A DNA stretch of 64,000 nucleotides from Solitalea longa (GTDB lineage: Bacteria > Bacteroidota > Bacteroidia > Sphingobacteriales > Sphingobacteriaceae): NCBI RefSeq assembly GCF_002920915.1, contig NZ_PQVF01000008.1:1-64000 (forward strand), read 5' to 3'. The notes below the pieces were generated by a model. That model saw only the letters and a program-made list of their open reading frames with translations. It did no database searches and was not told the DNA's origin. The translations under genes and the position numbers were made by a program. Numbering within the stretch: position 1 is the stretch's first letter; each line of letters opens with the position of its first letter. This document shows, one piece after another, positions 18,674-27,948 of the stretch.

Positions 18674-18855
18674 AATATAAAATGGATGTGAATGCGCTTT
18701 TTAGAAGCTGCCGGTTTCCCGGCAGCTTACAAACCAATTATCTATACTTCCAATGCAAAAATATATTCTAGTTATTATATCGATGTCGGATTAGCTTTCT
18801 AACAGTTCTACACTTATCCTGATAAGCAATTGGGGCTAAGTATTCCGACTGATAA

Positions 18856-19020
18856 ATTGGTCAAACACTGCAGCAAGGTGGCCGCAGTAATTATTTTTTA
18901 AATGTAAAGCAGATCAAAGAAACTGGCGATTTTAAAGCCACTACAGAAACCATACAGCGCCATCTAAAGGGCTCCAAAGCAGCCCTACAACAGCACTACA
19001 CAAGAATATTAAAATATTGA
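18856..19020 (+). pseudogene. Possible gene remnant, about 54 codons, no start
   Basis: Within the 419-bp gap between the GH16 gene and the regulator there is an open plus-strand frame from 18856 to TGA 19018-19020. It has no ATG, but the composition looks protein-like: GQTLQQGGRSNYFLNVKQ, then ETGDFKATTETIQRH. A second frame just upstream (about 18830-18900) also looks protein-like. It could be the tail of a decayed gene or chance. The family is not recognised. The rest of the gap is AT-rich with no other feature seen. Confidence 0.25.
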
Positions 19021-19092
19021 TTTTTAAACCATTAAAACCAATAAATATCTCTAAAGAACTTAGCTAAAGTCATACCCCATTTCTTATGGGTT

Positions 19093-21990
19093 TTAGTCTT
19101 TTGAAGTCTTGACAAGGAAATCGTAAAGGTTTGTTTCGGGGGTTAACTGCAATTTTTTCCGTAAGCGATAACGAGCCACCTCAATTGCTTTGCTTGTGAT
19201 ATTCATCAGCTGAGCAATTTCTTTGGTCGACAGGTTCATTTTTATATAAGCACAAAGCTTTAGTTCTGTGGAAGTCAGCTCAGGATAAGTATTTTTCAGT
19301 TTATTAAAGAAATCATCGTTAACATTATTAAAATGCATAGTGAACTGATTCCAATCTTGTTCACCGTTCTCCACTTCACGTATTAAACGTAGCAATTGCC
19401 TAAAACTGGTGGCATTTTCGTCCGCAGATGGCTTTTTAACCAGCAATTCTTTAACCTTGGCCAGCACTTTTCCTCTTTCAACCATATGCATAGTAATGAT
19501 CGACAATTCTTTATTCTTGTAATTTATATCCGCCGCCAGCTTTTCCTTTTCTAAACGAACGATTTCTTTTTCATTCCGATCGAGCTCCAACTGGTGCATA
19601 TATTGCAGTTTTTGCTGCTCCTCCTGATGTTTTCTTTGTTGCCAACGATAAACATACAGCAGTATTCCAGAGATCAACAATCCATAAAAGCAATACATCC
19701 ACCATGTTTGATACCAGGGCGGTAAAACAATAAATGTATAAACTACCGGAAGTGAATCTGATCCAAGGTTATTTCGGGCCTTCACTTTAAAAGAGTACTT
19801 CCCTGCCGGAAGATTGGTATAATCTTTTTCCATCTTATCGGTCCAGGGCGACCAATCATCATCAAATCCTACCAACTGATAGCTGAATACCGTATTTTTT
19901 TGCTGTTCAAACAAAGTAGATGAATACTCAAAATGAATTGAGTTATAACTATGCGACAGTTTGTAAATATCTTTTGAAGATTGAGTTAAGGAGCTTTTAC
20001 CTTCGTTTAAAAAGTATCCGCCAAAAATGGTGCTATCTTCCTGGCCCGATAATTTTACTTTACCCAACACAACAGTGGGCTTGCTAATATTATCAATGTA
20101 TTTTTTGTAATTAAGATGATAAACTGCCTTACTTGCCCCAATAAAGATATTTTCTTTATTGTATGGGTAAATGCTTTCAAAGCCTTTTACAATTTTATCA
20201 TTAAGCTCAGGAAAGTAAAAAACTGAAGGTTTATTCCCGCTGGAAAGCTGAAAATCAACTACACCAACCGTTTTATCCGTAACAAACCAAACGTTTCCAT
20301 CCGGATCTTCTTTTAAATAGCGAAGTGTAAAATTATTCAAGGTTGCATTTAACAAATTTGATTGGATGAATCTTTTTTTGTGATCATCAAACTCATAAAT
20401 TCCTTTTGTGGTGGCAACTACTATACGATTTTTTACACGATAGATATAATTCCCAAGGTTTGATGGCAACCCCTCTTTTTGAGTGTAAATAGTTTTTTTA
20501 TCGATCGATTTTAAATCGGCAGACAACTGCAGCCTAAAAACTCCGCGATAAGGATGTGATGCCCATACCGTATTACTTGAATTATCGAATGCAATAAAAC
20601 GTAGCGATTCATACAACCCGTCGATATGGCCTAAATCGGCAAACGCTCCGTTTAAAAAGTTAATATTTTGAAGCCCTTTGTAGGTGCCGGCAATGATCGA
20701 CCTGGTTGGAAAAACATTGGAAACAGGCTGAAATAGCCAGGTTCCGGGAGTATTATAAATTTGCTTTGCGGTAGGACCAGTAATTTCGAAACAACCATCT
20801 TCATGTCCCATTAATAAATGCCCGTTAATCTCGTCCAGATTCCAAACCTGACCCGAAGCATTACTTACTTCCGTAAAAACACTTTTCGATAAACTGAAAT
20901 CGCGCTGGCCCTTTTCTAGTTTAGCCTGGTACAGTCCGTTTGAGGTTCCAATATAAAGCTGGTCATTAAAAACATTGATCGCATAACTGGTGGTTTGTTT
21001 GCTCCTATCAGGATGAATGGATTTAATGGGGCTATTCAACTCAATAAAATCAATACCATCATCAGAGGGCAACCATAAATTCTTGTGTTTATCAATAAGC
21101 AATCCGCGGATGTTATTATTCTGTAATCCATCCTGAAATGTATATTTCTGAACCAGATTACCTTTTTTATCAATAATAATAACACCTGCAGAGGTGGTAC
21201 CAATGGCAAACCATTGCTCGTTAACACGCTTGCAGCAATAGATCCTGTCGGAATAAAAGTTTTTATCCAATTCCGTTTTCTTGCTGATCAATTTATTATT
21301 GACCAGGTAAAAAAGTCCTTTTTTAAGCGTAGAAACCAGTAAAGTATCTTTGCCAAAATTAGCAACAGAGGTTATGGCCGCATTCTTTAACACCTCATCT
21401 TCACAAAACGGCCTCCAAATCCCATTATTATATTTCATTAAGCCACCTTGCTGGCTCTGTGCATACAGTTGATTGTTGACCAATCCTAAAAACTGCCATT
21501 CCGTTTCGGTTTTGTAAACTTTTATCGAACCCTCTTTGTAATGAAGTATCTTATTTATAGAACGAAAGAATACCTCATCATTTACGATACAGATGTTCCA
21601 TATATCTGAAAATCGTCGTTCGTTTTCGGGAATCAATGAAATCAAGGAATGATATTGCAGTGAACCGTTGTTACCCGGAAAAAAATAACCAATCTCATCC
21701 TGACCACCAATATAGATCCTGCTTTTTGAATCAATTTCTACCGAACGAATAACTGTTAGATTAGGTAATCTGTATAAATTCCAAAAATGCCCATTGAACG
21801 TGAGCAAACCTTCGTTGTTTCCAAAGTAAAGTATCCCCCTTTCGTCCTGCGCCACGTCCCAATTTTGTGTTCCTGCTTTGTAATCGTCGTTTTTATAATT
21901 AACAATTTGAGGAGAAGCAATTTGGTTTTGCCCCCGAGCATCAAAAATTAACAGGAAAAAGATACTACACAGTATCAAGCATTTATTCAT
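19093..21990 (-). CDS. Periplasm-sensing regulator: beta-propeller, Y_Y_Y domain, membrane helix, LuxR-type HTH
   Basis: The start at ATG 21990 gives a signal peptide (CLILCSIFFLLIFDARGQ). About 700 residues of two-component-regulator propeller repeats follow (WDVAQDERGILYFGNNEGLL, IRGLLIDKHKNLWLPSDDGI, YLKEDPDGNVWFVTD). Next come a Y_Y_Y domain (YQLVGFDDDWSPWTD, LPAGKYSFKVKARN), one transmembrane helix near 740-760, a coiled coil and a C-terminal LuxR-like HTH (LTSTELKLCAYIKMNLSTKEIAQLMNITSKAIEVARYRLRKKL). No histidine kinase domain is seen, so sensing and DNA binding sit in one chain. Such proteins control nearby glycan genes in Bacteroidota; the adjacent beta-glucan operon on the same strand is the likely target. 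Confidence 0.85.
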   Translation of the reverse strand: MNKCLILCSIFFLLIFDARGQNQIASPQIVNYKNDDYKAGTQNWDVAQDERGILYFGNNEGLLTFNGHFWNLYRLPNLTVIRSVEIDSKSRIYIGGQDEIGYFFPGNNGSLQYHSLISLIPENERRFSDIWNICIVNDEVFFRSINKILHYKEGSIKVYKTETEWQFLGLVNNQLYAQSQQGGLMKYNNGIWRPFCEDEVLKNAAITSVANFGKDTLLVSTLKKGLFYLVNNKLISKKTELDKNFYSDRIYCCKRVNEQWFAIGTTSAGVIIIDKKGNLVQKYTFQDGLQNNNIRGLLIDKHKNLWLPSDDGIDFIELNSPIKSIHPDRSKQTTSYAINVFNDQLYIGTSNGLYQAKLEKGQRDFSLSKSVFTEVSNASGQVWNLDEINGHLLMGHEDGCFEITGPTAKQIYNTPGTWLFQPVSNVFPTRSIIAGTYKGLQNINFLNGAFADLGHIDGLYESLRFIAFDNSSNTVWASHPYRGVFRLQLSADLKSIDKKTIYTQKEGLPSNLGNYIYRVKNRIVVATTKGIYEFDDHKKRFIQSNLLNATLNNFTLRYLKEDPDGNVWFVTDKTVGVVDFQLSSGNKPSVFYFPELNDKIVKGFESIYPYNKENIFIGASKAVYHLNYKKYIDNISKPTVVLGKVKLSGQEDSTIFGGYFLNEGKSSLTQSSKDIYKLSHSYNSIHFEYSSTLFEQQKNTVFSYQLVGFDDDWSPWTDKMEKDYTNLPAGKYSFKVKARNNLGSDSLPVVYTFIVLPPWYQTWWMYCFYGLLISGILLYVYRWQQRKHQEEQQKLQYMHQLELDRNEKEIVRLEKEKLAADINYKNKELSIITMHMVERGKVLAKVKELLVKKPSADENATSFRQLLRLIREVENGEQDWNQFTMHFNNVNDDFFNKLKNTYPELTSTELKLCAYIKMNLSTKEIAQLMNITSKAIEVARYRLRKKLQLTPETNLYDFLVKTSKD

Positions 21991-22381
21991 AATGTACTCT
22001 ATCGAACAGTTCTCCACCAATGCTAATCATCAGCTTATTGGATTATATCAGTGGATAAATTTTGAAAACTAAAGTAGATTTAATATTCGAGAATTTTTAA
22101 AACAAGCATTATACGTGGAATCCAATGGCCATATTTTATTGCTGTATTATGTTGATAAATTGTTTTTCATTAAATTAAATAATGCTAATCGCTCATATCC
22201 ATTTACAGCCGAGTTAAACATGAAAATTTCCATAAAGCAATGAAAGAGTTCATGTTAAACATACCCGCCGTGCCCGACATAGAAATTGGTTCTTTTTTGA
22301 TCAAACTAATAAAGGCTAATTACAAAACCCATCTATGATCAAATCAAATTATTAATCGCAAAACATCTAAATTTTATCTCT
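21991..22381. other. Divergent intergenic region with an inverted repeat
   Basis: This 391-bp gap separates the minus-strand regulator from the plus-strand OmpA-family gene and must hold both promoters. GTTAAACATGAA (22213-22224) and TTCATGTTAAAC (22249-22260) are inverted copies with one mismatch, 24 bases apart, and could be a binding site. No ORF or RNA gene was recognised. Confidence 0.4.
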
Positions 22382-23581
22382 ATGGCATTCAATTTTATCG
22401 ATACAGTACACAGTTATTTCGGTAATGAATTAATTGGCAAAGCTGAGAATTACCTGAATGAAGGAACAGTAAGTGTAAAGAAAGGACTGGAAGCAATTAT
22501 CCCGATTTCGTTAGCAGGCCTTGTTCATAAAGCAGAAACAGGTCATGCGGATCAATTGCTTAACCATGCCCGTGAAGCCTACCATAGCGGGTTAGGCGAC
22601 AAATTGCTTGATTCATTCATTCCCGGTGGAGAAGGGATTCCGGCAAAGGGCCCGGCTTATATAAGCAGTATTTTTGGAGATCAGTTTGGAAAAATTGCCA
22701 ATGCTGTTTCCAGTTTTGCCGGATTAAAAGGCTCAAGTACATCCTCCTTATTCGGTATAACACTGCCCTTCATCCTGGCTCTGCTTGGCAAACATGCCGA
22801 AGAAAACGATCTTTCTTCATCAGGCCTTGCTTCATCTTTATCATCAGAAAAAAGCTCATTTCTAGCAGCTGTTCCGGAGAGTTTTAACATAAGTAGCTTA
22901 TTGGGGGTAAAAGAAAATCCTGAAGAAAGGTATACCAGAAGAATTGAAGAAAAGCGTTCAAGCAGTGGATGGGTCACTCCTACCTTACTGGCTCTTTTAG
23001 CTGTTATTGCAGTAGGATGGCTATTGAGAAGTTGTAACAAAGAAGCACCTCCAATGGAAACTCCTACTCCAAGTACCGATACTTTAATTACCACCCAAAC
23101 CGATACCGTTGTAATAAGCAGGGAACCCATAAAACTTAAACTTCCCAATGGCGTGGAACTGGATGCTTACAAAGGAGGTATTGAAGATTTGCTGATCATA
23201 TTTATCAATGATTCGCTGGCTGCATCAGGAAAAGACAATTGGTTCGATTTTAATGAGCTTAACTTTCAATTCGGAACTGCAGAAATAATCCCTGAAAGTG
23301 AAAGTGAGTTGAATAATATTATTAAAATTTTGCAGGCGTACCCTAAAGTAAAGATCAAGATTGGCGGTTATACCGATAAAATTGGAGATGAAGTGGCAAA
23401 CAAAAAACTGTCACAAGATAGGGCTGATGCTATTGCAGCCGCATTAAAAGCAGCCGGTGTAGGTAGCCAGGTTGTTGGTGCAGAAGGCTATGGCTCTGAG
23501 TTTGCCAAGTATCCGGCTGATGCCCCGGAAGCTGATCGTATTAAGGACAGACGGGTTTCGGTAAGTGTTCGTGAAAAATAA
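22382..23581 (+). CDS. DUF937 - transmembrane - OmpA C-terminal domain fusion
   Basis: The 399-residue protein has an N-terminal DUF937 region of about 170 residues (FNFIDTVHSYFGNELIGKA, IIPISLAGLVHKAE, LFGITLPFILALLGKHA). One transmembrane helix follows (WVTPTLLALLAVIAVGWLLR), then a Thr/Pro linker and an OmpA-type peptidoglycan-binding domain (LNFQFGTAEIIPESESEL, IKIGGYTDKIGDEVANKKLSQDRADA, RRVSVSV). With no signal peptide the DUF937 part should lie in the cytoplasm and the OmpA part in the periplasm bound to peptidoglycan. This topology links an uncharacterised cytoplasmic domain to the wall. The gene ends at a long bidirectional hairpin. Confidence 0.85.
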   Translation: MAFNFIDTVHSYFGNELIGKAENYLNEGTVSVKKGLEAIIPISLAGLVHKAETGHADQLLNHAREAYHSGLGDKLLDSFIPGGEGIPAKGPAYISSIFGDQFGKIANAVSSFAGLKGSSTSSLFGITLPFILALLGKHAEENDLSSSGLASSLSSEKSSFLAAVPESFNISSLLGVKENPEERYTRRIEEKRSSSGWVTPTLLALLAVIAVGWLLRSCNKEAPPMETPTPSTDTLITTQTDTVVISREPIKLKLPNGVELDAYKGGIEDLLIIFINDSLAASGKDNWFDFNELNFQFGTAEIIPESESELNNIIKILQAYPKVKIKIGGYTDKIGDEVANKKLSQDRADAIAAALKAAGVGSQVVGAEGYGSEFAKYPADAPEADRIKDRRVSVSVREK

Positions 23582-23583
23582 TA

Positions 23584-23629
23584 ATAAGTAAGAGGGGCGA
23601 AAAGTTTACTTTTCGCCCCTCTTACTTAT
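23584..23629. terminator. Bidirectional terminator with 22-bp perfect arms
   Basis: Positions 23584-23605 and 23608-23629 are exact reverse complements separated by TT, with core AGGGGCGAAAAGT. It lies between the converging OmpA-family and GNAT genes, 3 bp after one stop and 7 bp from the other. Confidence 0.9.
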
Positions 23630-23635
23630 AAACTT

Positions 23636-24169
23636 TTAAATAGCATTCAATTCTCTTTTCATCATCAGATCGGTTTGCACGTCATTACCCAAAACAAAAA
23701 CATGCTTATCGAATTCAACAAAGCCATTTCGCTTATAAAATTCAATTGCTTTCAGGTTTTTCTCCCAAACACCCAGCCATACAAAATCACAAGCCATTTT
23801 CCTGGCAATTTCTATTGCTTTGTCAACTAATGCCTGCCCCAAACGTTGGCCCTGAAACTCCTGTAAAATATAAATACGTTCAATTTCGAGTGAGTTATCA
23901 GTTTTTAGCTCCGATTGACCGGCCGAAGAATTAACCTTTAGATAACCTACTTTCTTATCTTCTATCGAAATAAAATAAAACGCCGAGGTATTGTTATTTA
24001 ACTCCTTCAACAGTTTTTGTTGATTAAAACTCTCTTCGAGGTACTTTTGCATATCATCTTCTGTATTTTCACTTGCAAAGGCCTCATAGAATGTTTTACA
24101 ACTAATAAGCTCCAACTGGTCAATATCTGCCGTTGAAGCTTTTGAGATCGAAATTTTTGCTGAATCCAT
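23636..24169 (-). CDS. GNAT-family N-acetyltransferase
   Basis: The 177-residue protein has the GNAT fold: ISKASTADIDQLELISCKTFYEAF at the N-terminus, FYFISIEDKKVGYLKVN, the acetyl-CoA loop in IYILQEFQGQRLGQALVDKAIEIA, and VWLGVWEKNLKAIEFYKRNGFVEF. The QxxGxG/A loop (QGQRLGQA) is intact. Family members acetylate amines of small molecules or proteins in the cytoplasm. The substrate cannot be told from sequence. Confidence 0.9.
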   Translation of the reverse strand: MDSAKISISKASTADIDQLELISCKTFYEAFASENTEDDMQKYLEESFNQQKLLKELNNNTSAFYFISIEDKKVGYLKVNSSAGQSELKTDNSLEIERIYILQEFQGQRLGQALVDKAIEIARKMACDFVWLGVWEKNLKAIEFYKRNGFVEFDKHVFVLGNDVQTDLMMKRELNAI

Positions 24170-24215
24170 AAAATAAGATATTCAAAAAGTAGAAATTCTC
24201 ATCGTTAAAAACGAT

Positions 24216-24257
24216 AAAAAAATAAGCCCAATACATTTTATTTGCAATGGGCTTATT
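24216..24257 (-). terminator. Terminator after the first DUF2807 gene
   Basis: AATAAGCCCA (24221-24230) pairs with TGGGCTTATT (24248-24257). On the minus strand the stem is followed by a run of T (24216-24220), 19 bp past the stop. Confidence 0.85.
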
Positions 24258-24275
24258 TCTAACATTATATTTCTT

Positions 24276-24989
24276 TTATTCTACTCTTTCAACTGATGAA
24301 GCACCGCTGGCATTATCCACCACTTTCTCAGGAGTTCCTTTATAGCGAACTTTACTTGCACCACTCGCCGAAACATTTAACTCAGAAAGGACATTCACTT
24401 CGGCATCGGAAGCACCACTTACATTGATCAGGCATTTATTGGTAACCAGTTCAAACGACCTGATTTTGCCTGCCCCAGAAATTTCAATCGACTGTTCCGC
24501 CGCCTGACCTCTATAGGTAACTTTTCCGGCCCCGCTGATCTGTGTATCAACCACATTTGCATTTAAATTCATCTCCGATTCGGTAGCACCTGAAGTTTTA
24601 AATATTAAGTGGTTAAGCTTAAACTGATTCAGCATTTTCACATTAACCGCTCCCGAAATATCTATTTTACTCAGGTCCTTTACATGTATTTTAACCACCA
24701 GTGCATGAGAAACGCAAAAGTTCTTCTTGTTGTGGATCTTTAAGGTATTGCCGTTAACGGAAGTAAGAATGTGTTCCTGCAAATTGTCATCAGCAACAAT
24801 TTCTACTTTTTGCATCGAGTCTTGAGTGAGTTCCAAAGTATAAGCGCCACTTACATCCAGATCAGTAAAGTGCGTGAGAACACGTTCTTGGGTAACCATG
24901 TTCCCTGAACCGCTAACGCATATTCTTTTACAAGATGAACTTAGAAGAGCAATAAATGATAATAAAATAAGACAGGTTTTAAATTTCAT
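24276..24989 (-). CDS. GIN/DUF2807 domain lipoprotein
   Basis: The 237-residue protein begins with a lipoprotein signal (CLILLSFIALLSSSCKR). A DUF2807 domain follows, made of repeating beta-helix turns: DLDVSGAYTLELTQ, DISGAVNVKM, KTSGATESEMNL, QISGAGKVTYRG, ISGAGKIRSF, VSGASDAEVN, ASGASKVRYKG. The periodic SGA(S/G/T) steps are characteristic. These proteins are found at the envelope of Bacteroidota; function is unknown. A second, diverged DUF2807 gene lies upstream on the same strand, but a terminator between them suggests separate transcripts. Confidence 0.87.
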   Translation of the reverse strand: MKFKTCLILLSFIALLSSSCKRICVSGSGNMVTQERVLTHFTDLDVSGAYTLELTQDSMQKVEIVADDNLQEHILTSVNGNTLKIHNKKNFCVSHALVVKIHVKDLSKIDISGAVNVKMLNQFKLNHLIFKTSGATESEMNLNANVVDTQISGAGKVTYRGQAAEQSIEISGAGKIRSFELVTNKCLINVSGASDAEVNVLSELNVSASGASKVRYKGTPEKVVDNASGASSVERVE

Positions 24990-25150
24990 TTTAGGGTTTG
25001 TTAAATAGGTTCTGTAATTTTTGACGTTTTAACTTACTTAAAGGTTACATTAAAAAAGTTCAATTCAAATTTAAAATTCTTTTTGATTTGAATGCCTGGC
25101 CGAAATATTTGACACCTATGCAAGCTTCTTCGAAAAAGTAAGATCATGTT

Positions 25151-25190
25151 AAATAAAAAATGGCTGTTGGTTTTCACTAACAGCCATTTT
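25151..25190 (-). terminator. Terminator after the second DUF2807 gene
   Basis: AAAATGGCTGTT (25157-25168) pairs with AACAGCCATTTT (25179-25190), with a wobble and a further G-C pair inside. On the minus strand a T-rich tract follows. Confidence 0.85.
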
Positions 25191-25224
25191 ACTTTTAAGG
25201 CAGATGTATGTATGTTGACTAAGA

Positions 25225-25917
25225 TCAGTTTAACTGATTTTTGGATGAAACATAAACTGTGTTTCCGGCAAAGCTTACTTTTGAAGCCGAATCGTTTTCA
25301 TAATCAAACGTGTCTTTTACAAAAGCTTTGAAACTGTTAATACCATTCAGCTCAGCGAAGCATTTACTCACCACAAACAATGACCCGTCAATACAAGCAC
25401 TACGGTCGGTTTTAATGGTATGTGTATCTGCTGAACCTTTAACAACGATACTTGAGCCATCCACAACTTTTGAAGTCAGTTCAAATACATTAAGATCAAG
25501 ATTAGCAGTACTGTTTCCCGAAAGGTCAACCGATAGTTCCAGAGCCGAAAAGGCTGAACTTCCTGATTCTATTGAAGCATTATCTTCAGCTGCAATTGAT
25601 GTCAAATTGCAGGTGTTTAAGATTACTATTGGCGATTCGCTACATGCATCTGCAGTAGAGAAGATCTGCAATTCACCATTTTTCACTTCAAAGCGAAGCT
25701 GTTTTTTTACAAAAGCTTCCTTACTTATTAGGGTTAGCTGGTTTTTATCAGAATTGCTGATCAATACGCGAACATTTCCGTGTACATTGACCTTGCTGAA
25801 TTGTTTTAATTGATAAGTGAATTGCGTTTTCTTAGAATGGTCGGCTGCAAAGGAAGTACCGGTCCAGAAAAATGTGAAAAGAGCAACACATGCGATTAAT
25901 TTTGAGAGCGTTTTCAT
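25225..25917 (-). CDS. Exported DUF2807 (GIN-like) protein
   Basis: The 230-residue protein has a cleavable signal peptide (IACVALFTFFWTGTSFAA) and no lipobox. The body follows the DUF2807 pattern in a weaker form: FSKVNVHGNVRVLISNSDKN, EDNASIESGSSAFSAL, DLSGNSTANLDL, DGSSIVVKGSAD, DSASKVSFAGNTVYV. The SGA steps of its neighbour are largely lost. It is probably a diverged relative acting in the periplasm. No function is known. Confidence 0.75.
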   Translation of the reverse strand: MKTLSKLIACVALFTFFWTGTSFAADHSKKTQFTYQLKQFSKVNVHGNVRVLISNSDKNQLTLISKEAFVKKQLRFEVKNGELQIFSTADACSESPIVILNTCNLTSIAAEDNASIESGSSAFSALELSVDLSGNSTANLDLNVFELTSKVVDGSSIVVKGSADTHTIKTDRSACIDGSLFVVSKCFAELNGINSFKAFVKDTFDYENDSASKVSFAGNTVYVSSKNQLN

Positions 25918-26143
25918 TGTTGTTAAGTGTTAGTGTTAATTGTTGGTTCATCTGACGAGAACTTGTTTAATTAGGTTACAGTTGTTTTTTTTATTTGTTT
26001 AAAAATCAATTGTTTAACACTTCAAAATTGCTCATAATTCACTACGCATATCAAGCGTAGTACTACGTAATTTCATTTCTAAGTAGTTGCCTATAGGTAA
26101 CAATAATAATCCAGTTTGTATCCATCCCAAACCCTAAAATCTA

Positions 26144-26177
26144 GGACTATAGTCTATGGACTATCGACGATGGACTA
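26144..26177. repeat. Degenerate 7-bp tandem repeat
   Basis: Five 7-base steps read GGACTAT, AGTCTAT, GGACTAT, CGACGAT, GGACTA. It ends just before the stop of the ABC-F gene, in the 261-bp gap upstream of the DUF2807 gene, which otherwise holds only a CTACGC/GCGTAG inverted repeat near 26043-26061. No function is apparent. Confidence 0.5.
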
Positions 26178-26178
26178 A

Positions 26179-27771
26179 TCATTCTTTTAGTACAATTGAA
26201 CGCTCAATGTTTATCTGGTTTAAGAAATATTCATCATGTGAAACAACGATCAAGGTACCCGAATAGTCATTTATGGCCGACGTTAATATTTCTATATTTT
26301 GAATATCAAGATTATTGGTGGGTTCATCCAGCACAATTATATCAGGCTGTTGATGGCTAATGGTTAAACAGCAAAGCATTAGCCTCATTTTTTCTCCTCC
26401 ACTAAGCGCATGGCATGGTTTATCCCAGGTTTCTTTGGAAAATAAAAAACGGTTGAGCCTTATTTTTACCTCATGCTCCTGCAAACCCGATTCATTCATT
26501 TGCTGTGCCTGCTCATAAACTTTTAGGTGATTGTCAATCAATGAATAATCCTGATCAATATAAACGGTTTTATTTTGCGCTCTGGAAAGCTGTCCCGATT
26601 TTGGTTCCAATTCACCCAAAATAAGCCGAATAAGCGTTGTTTTCCCCGAACCATTTAAACCACTTAATGCAATTCGTTCCCCGCTATTTAATTGAAAGGT
26701 CAATGGCTGTTTCCATAGCTGCTGATCTTCAAATTGATAATTTACTTCATTAGCTGTTACCAGTGTTTTCCCTTTATGCAAATTTGAATTATCAAAGCCA
26801 AACTTCATCTTATCCACATCAGGCAGTTCTTTTCTCAATTCGGTTAAATCACTGGCAATTGAACCCACCTTTTCTGCGTGTATACTTTTTGCTTTCGACG
26901 TGCTTTTTTCGGCGCTGTTCCTCAACGTATTCATCATAATGGTAGGCAATCCTGCTTTTTCCTGTTTCTTTTTACCTTTTGCATCCAATTTTTGCTGACG
27001 TTCCAGTGTTTCCCGTTCCACCTCTTTTGCTTTTCGCAACGCCTTTTCCCTGCTTCTTACATCCTGGTGCAAAGCCTCATTTTCTATACGTTTTTGCTCT
27101 GCATAAAACTCATAATTACCGCCGTAAACAGTAATTCCCCGCTTGCTAAGTTCATTTACCGAATTGAGAAGGTTTAACAATTTACGATCATGGCTTACCA
27201 CCAATAATGCAGCGGGAGTTGTTTTTATAAAATCATACAGCAATTGCCGGCCTGCTTTATCCAAATGGTTACTCGGTTCATCCATCAAAACCACTTCGGC
27301 TTGATGAATGACAATTCCGGAAAGAAAGACCTTAGTTTTTTGTCCACCACTTAAGCTTTTCATTGGAGCGGTCAAGTCAATATCTGACAATCCCCAATGA
27401 GCCAAAGCTTCCGAGCATCGCTCTTCAATCATCCAGTCATCATTTAAGATGGCCATGTTCAATTCATTGGCACTTCCATTTAAAATTTCATGTAAAGCCT
27501 TTAGCTTTTCATCAATTCCGAGAGCATGAGCAATGGTTAACTGGTTAAACTGGCCGTAATGCTGAGGAATATAATAGGGAAACGAATTAACGTGAATGGT
27601 TCCTGCTGATGGCTGTAGTAAGCCTGCCATAATTTTCAGCAAGGTTGATTTACCCGTACCATTATTACCGATCAATGCAATTTTACTGCGAGTAGTAATA
27701 GTAAGATCTATGTTTTCAAACAATAAATCTTTATTAGGATGTATAAAGCTAAGATTTTGAAGAATAAGCAT
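26179..27771 (-). CDS. ABC-F family ATP-binding protein
   Basis: The start is placed at ATG 27771 (MLILQNLSFIHPNKDLLF); an ATG at 27801 would add ten residues of no clear role. Two ABC domains are present. The first has GNNGTGKSTLL, SGGQKTKVFLSG and VVLMDEPSNHLD; the second has SGLNGSGKTTLIRL, SGGEKMRLMLCC and IIVLDEPTNNLD. A charged linker rich in Lys/Glu/Arg (about 225-320) separates them, and no transmembrane segment exists. That is the ABC-F plan of ribosome-associated translation factors, some of which give antibiotic protection. Which subfamily this is cannot be read by eye. Confidence 0.9.
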   Translation of the reverse strand: MLILQNLSFIHPNKDLLFENIDLTITTRSKIALIGNNGTGKSTLLKIMAGLLQPSAGTIHVNSFPYYIPQHYGQFNQLTIAHALGIDEKLKALHEILNGSANELNMAILNDDWMIEERCSEALAHWGLSDIDLTAPMKSLSGGQKTKVFLSGIVIHQAEVVLMDEPSNHLDKAGRQLLYDFIKTTPAALLVVSHDRKLLNLLNSVNELSKRGITVYGGNYEFYAEQKRIENEALHQDVRSREKALRKAKEVERETLERQQKLDAKGKKKQEKAGLPTIMMNTLRNSAEKSTSKAKSIHAEKVGSIASDLTELRKELPDVDKMKFGFDNSNLHKGKTLVTANEVNYQFEDQQLWKQPLTFQLNSGERIALSGLNGSGKTTLIRLILGELEPKSGQLSRAQNKTVYIDQDYSLIDNHLKVYEQAQQMNESGLQEHEVKIRLNRFLFSKETWDKPCHALSGGEKMRLMLCCLTISHQQPDIIVLDEPTNNLDIQNIEILTSAINDYSGTLIVVSHDEYFLNQINIERSIVLKE

Positions 27772-27948
27772 AATTTCTTTCGATAAAAGATTAAAAAACA
27801 TAGCAAAGCGGTTTTACCGTTTCACTATCCATCTGTTTATTTCCTAAAAGAAATTAGTATTACATTAAAAAGAGGTGTTTTTGTTTTGTGGGTACAAACT
27901 TAGCATTTTTTGGAAACATCTGAAATTTAAAGCTAAAGGGCCCTTATT

